Below, one piece after another: positions 5,359 to 5,607 of a stretch of DNA of 5,607 nt. A model generated the notes under the pieces. The model saw only the letters and a list, made by a program, of their open reading frames with translations. It had not been told where the DNA came from and did no database searches. The translations under genes were made by a program, and so were the position numbers. How positions within the stretch are numbered: position 1 is the stretch's first letter; every line of letters starts with the position of its first letter. The stretch comes from an uncultured Clostridia bacterium (GTDB lineage: Bacteria > Bacillota > Clostridia > Christensenellales > UBA1242). Where the stretch lies: contig CAJFOL010000052.1 of NCBI GenBank assembly GCA_904397185.1, positions 1 through 5,607 of the forward strand, given 5' to 3'.

Positions 5359-5429
5359 GTTAGACGTGTGCTTGTCTTGATACAAGTCGGCTCGCTAACG
5401 CTTCGCCGAAAGAAAAGCACACATCTAAT
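5359..5429 (+). other. Branched palindromic element (three-way junction fold)
   Basis: GTGTGCTT (5366-5373) pairs with AAGCACAC (5415-5422). Beyond one C-A mismatch, GTTAGA (5359-5364) pairs with TCTAAT (5424-5429, one wobble). Inside are two further hairpins, CTTG-ATA-CAAG (5376-5386) and TCGGC/GCCGA (5387-5391 with 5405-5409). It begins 9 bases after the stop of the HExxH gene and has no T run, so it is not itself a terminator. It may be a structured 3' untranslated region, a small RNA, or a short mobile-element-like palindrome with 14-base ends. No target duplication is evident. Confidence 0.6.
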
Positions 5430-5432
5430 AAT

Positions 5433-5606
5433 CTAATTGTGTTGTAAAAAGAGCGATTGCTGGCAAAGCGTAACGCAATCCGCTCTTTTATTTTTTGTTT
5501 TCTTCTCTCTATTTTCTAGAGTAAGCGAATATTCTTTGTTGTCAAGGTTAAAGTGCATGTCAAAAGATTTGTAGAGTTGGATATTTTCACGACAACCTAT
5601 GACAAC
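5433..5606 (-). CDS. Possible C-terminal end of a convergent gene (partial, runs off the right edge)
   Basis: The minus strand is open from the right edge to a TAG at 5435-5433, 57 codons. The first part reads as plausible protein (RENIQLYKSFDMHFNLDN, then KEYSLTLENREKK). The last 20 or so codons cross the terminator hairpin and read RADCVTLCQQSLFLQHN, which looks like translated non-coding sequence. A gene ending in the convergent direction would fit the layout. A stop (TAA) exists in another frame within the A-rich stretch near 5489, so a frameshift or sequencing error could explain the overrun. I do not recognise the family. The plus strand is also open over 5520-5607 but has no start or ribosome binding site there. 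Confidence 0.4.
   Translation of the reverse strand, partial: VVIGCRENIQLYKSFDMHFNLDNKEYSLTLENREKKTKNKRADCVTLCQQSLFLQHN
5447..5500 (+). terminator. Strong terminator after the HExxH gene
   Basis: AAAAGAGCG (5447-5455) pairs with CGCTCTTTT (5481-5489) and ATTGC (5456-5460) with GCAAT (5475-5479), with a single bulged C at 5480 and a 14-base loop. It is followed by ATTTTTTGTTT. The opposite face ends in TTTTTAC, a weaker T tract, so it acts mainly on plus-strand transcripts but may be partly bidirectional. Confidence 0.88.
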
Positions 5607-5607
5607 G

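Noticed and set aside
5359..5429. Branched palindrome as a tRNA gene
   Set aside because: It has three helices in total, no anticodon arm, no TTCGA-type T loop and no CCA-end context.
5353..5436. A 27-codon plus-strand open frame starting just after the HExxH gene (MAVRRVLVLIQ...)
   Set aside because: No Shine-Dalgarno precedes it, and it coincides with the branched palindrome, which explains the sequence better.

Overview
The window reads as chromosome from a low-GC bacterium, most likely a Bacillota-type (Gram-positive-like, possibly gut) lineage. The reasons are the short (about 800 residue) Gram-positive form of leucyl-tRNA synthetase, an L10-type ribosomal protein leader ahead of rplJ-rplL, near-consensus sigma-A promoters with 17-base spacers, strong AGGAGG-like ribosome binding sites, and standard-code stops. 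No taxonomic marker here allows a finer placement.

Layout. Positions 1-73 hold the first 24 codons of a minus-strand gene that leaves the window; its N-terminus looks like a signal peptide or membrane anchor. It has a perfect-consensus promoter at 164-192, lying partly in a 29-base tandem duplication. Positions 243-334 hold the 3' untranslated region and terminator of leuS, whose coding region runs from 2746 down to 335. leuS and the rplJ-rplL operon diverge from a shared intergenic region (2747-3129) with one promoter for each side. The rplJ side has a roughly 200-base leader: an L10-leader-like fold, mutually exclusive antiterminator and terminator helices, then a separate hairpin just upstream of the rplJ Shine-Dalgarno. 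rplJ (3130-3651) and rplL (3766-4143) follow, then a terminator near 4239-4278 bracketed by three copies of a 11-12 base repeat. The usual neighbours rplK-rplA and rpoB-rpoC are absent.

From 4333 on, the character changes. A distinctly AT-richer gene with its own promoter encodes a 322-residue protein with an HExxH zinc-protease motif, probably of the DUF4932 family and without a signal peptide. It is followed by a branched palindromic element (5359-5429) and a strong terminator (5447-5500). The right edge carries the possible C-terminal end of a convergent minus-strand gene.

Function. leuS, rplJ and rplL are core translation genes: leucine charging of tRNA, and the L10-L12 stalk that recruits translation factors. 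The leader before rplJ very probably lets the L10-L12 complex turn down its own operon by attenuation. The HExxH gene has no evident functional link to them and looks like an accessory gene placed downstream. The most interesting points are the altered near-invariant motifs in LeuRS, the readable three-helix attenuator, the detachment of rplJL from rpoBC, and the cytosolic DUF4932-like zincin with its flanking repeats.
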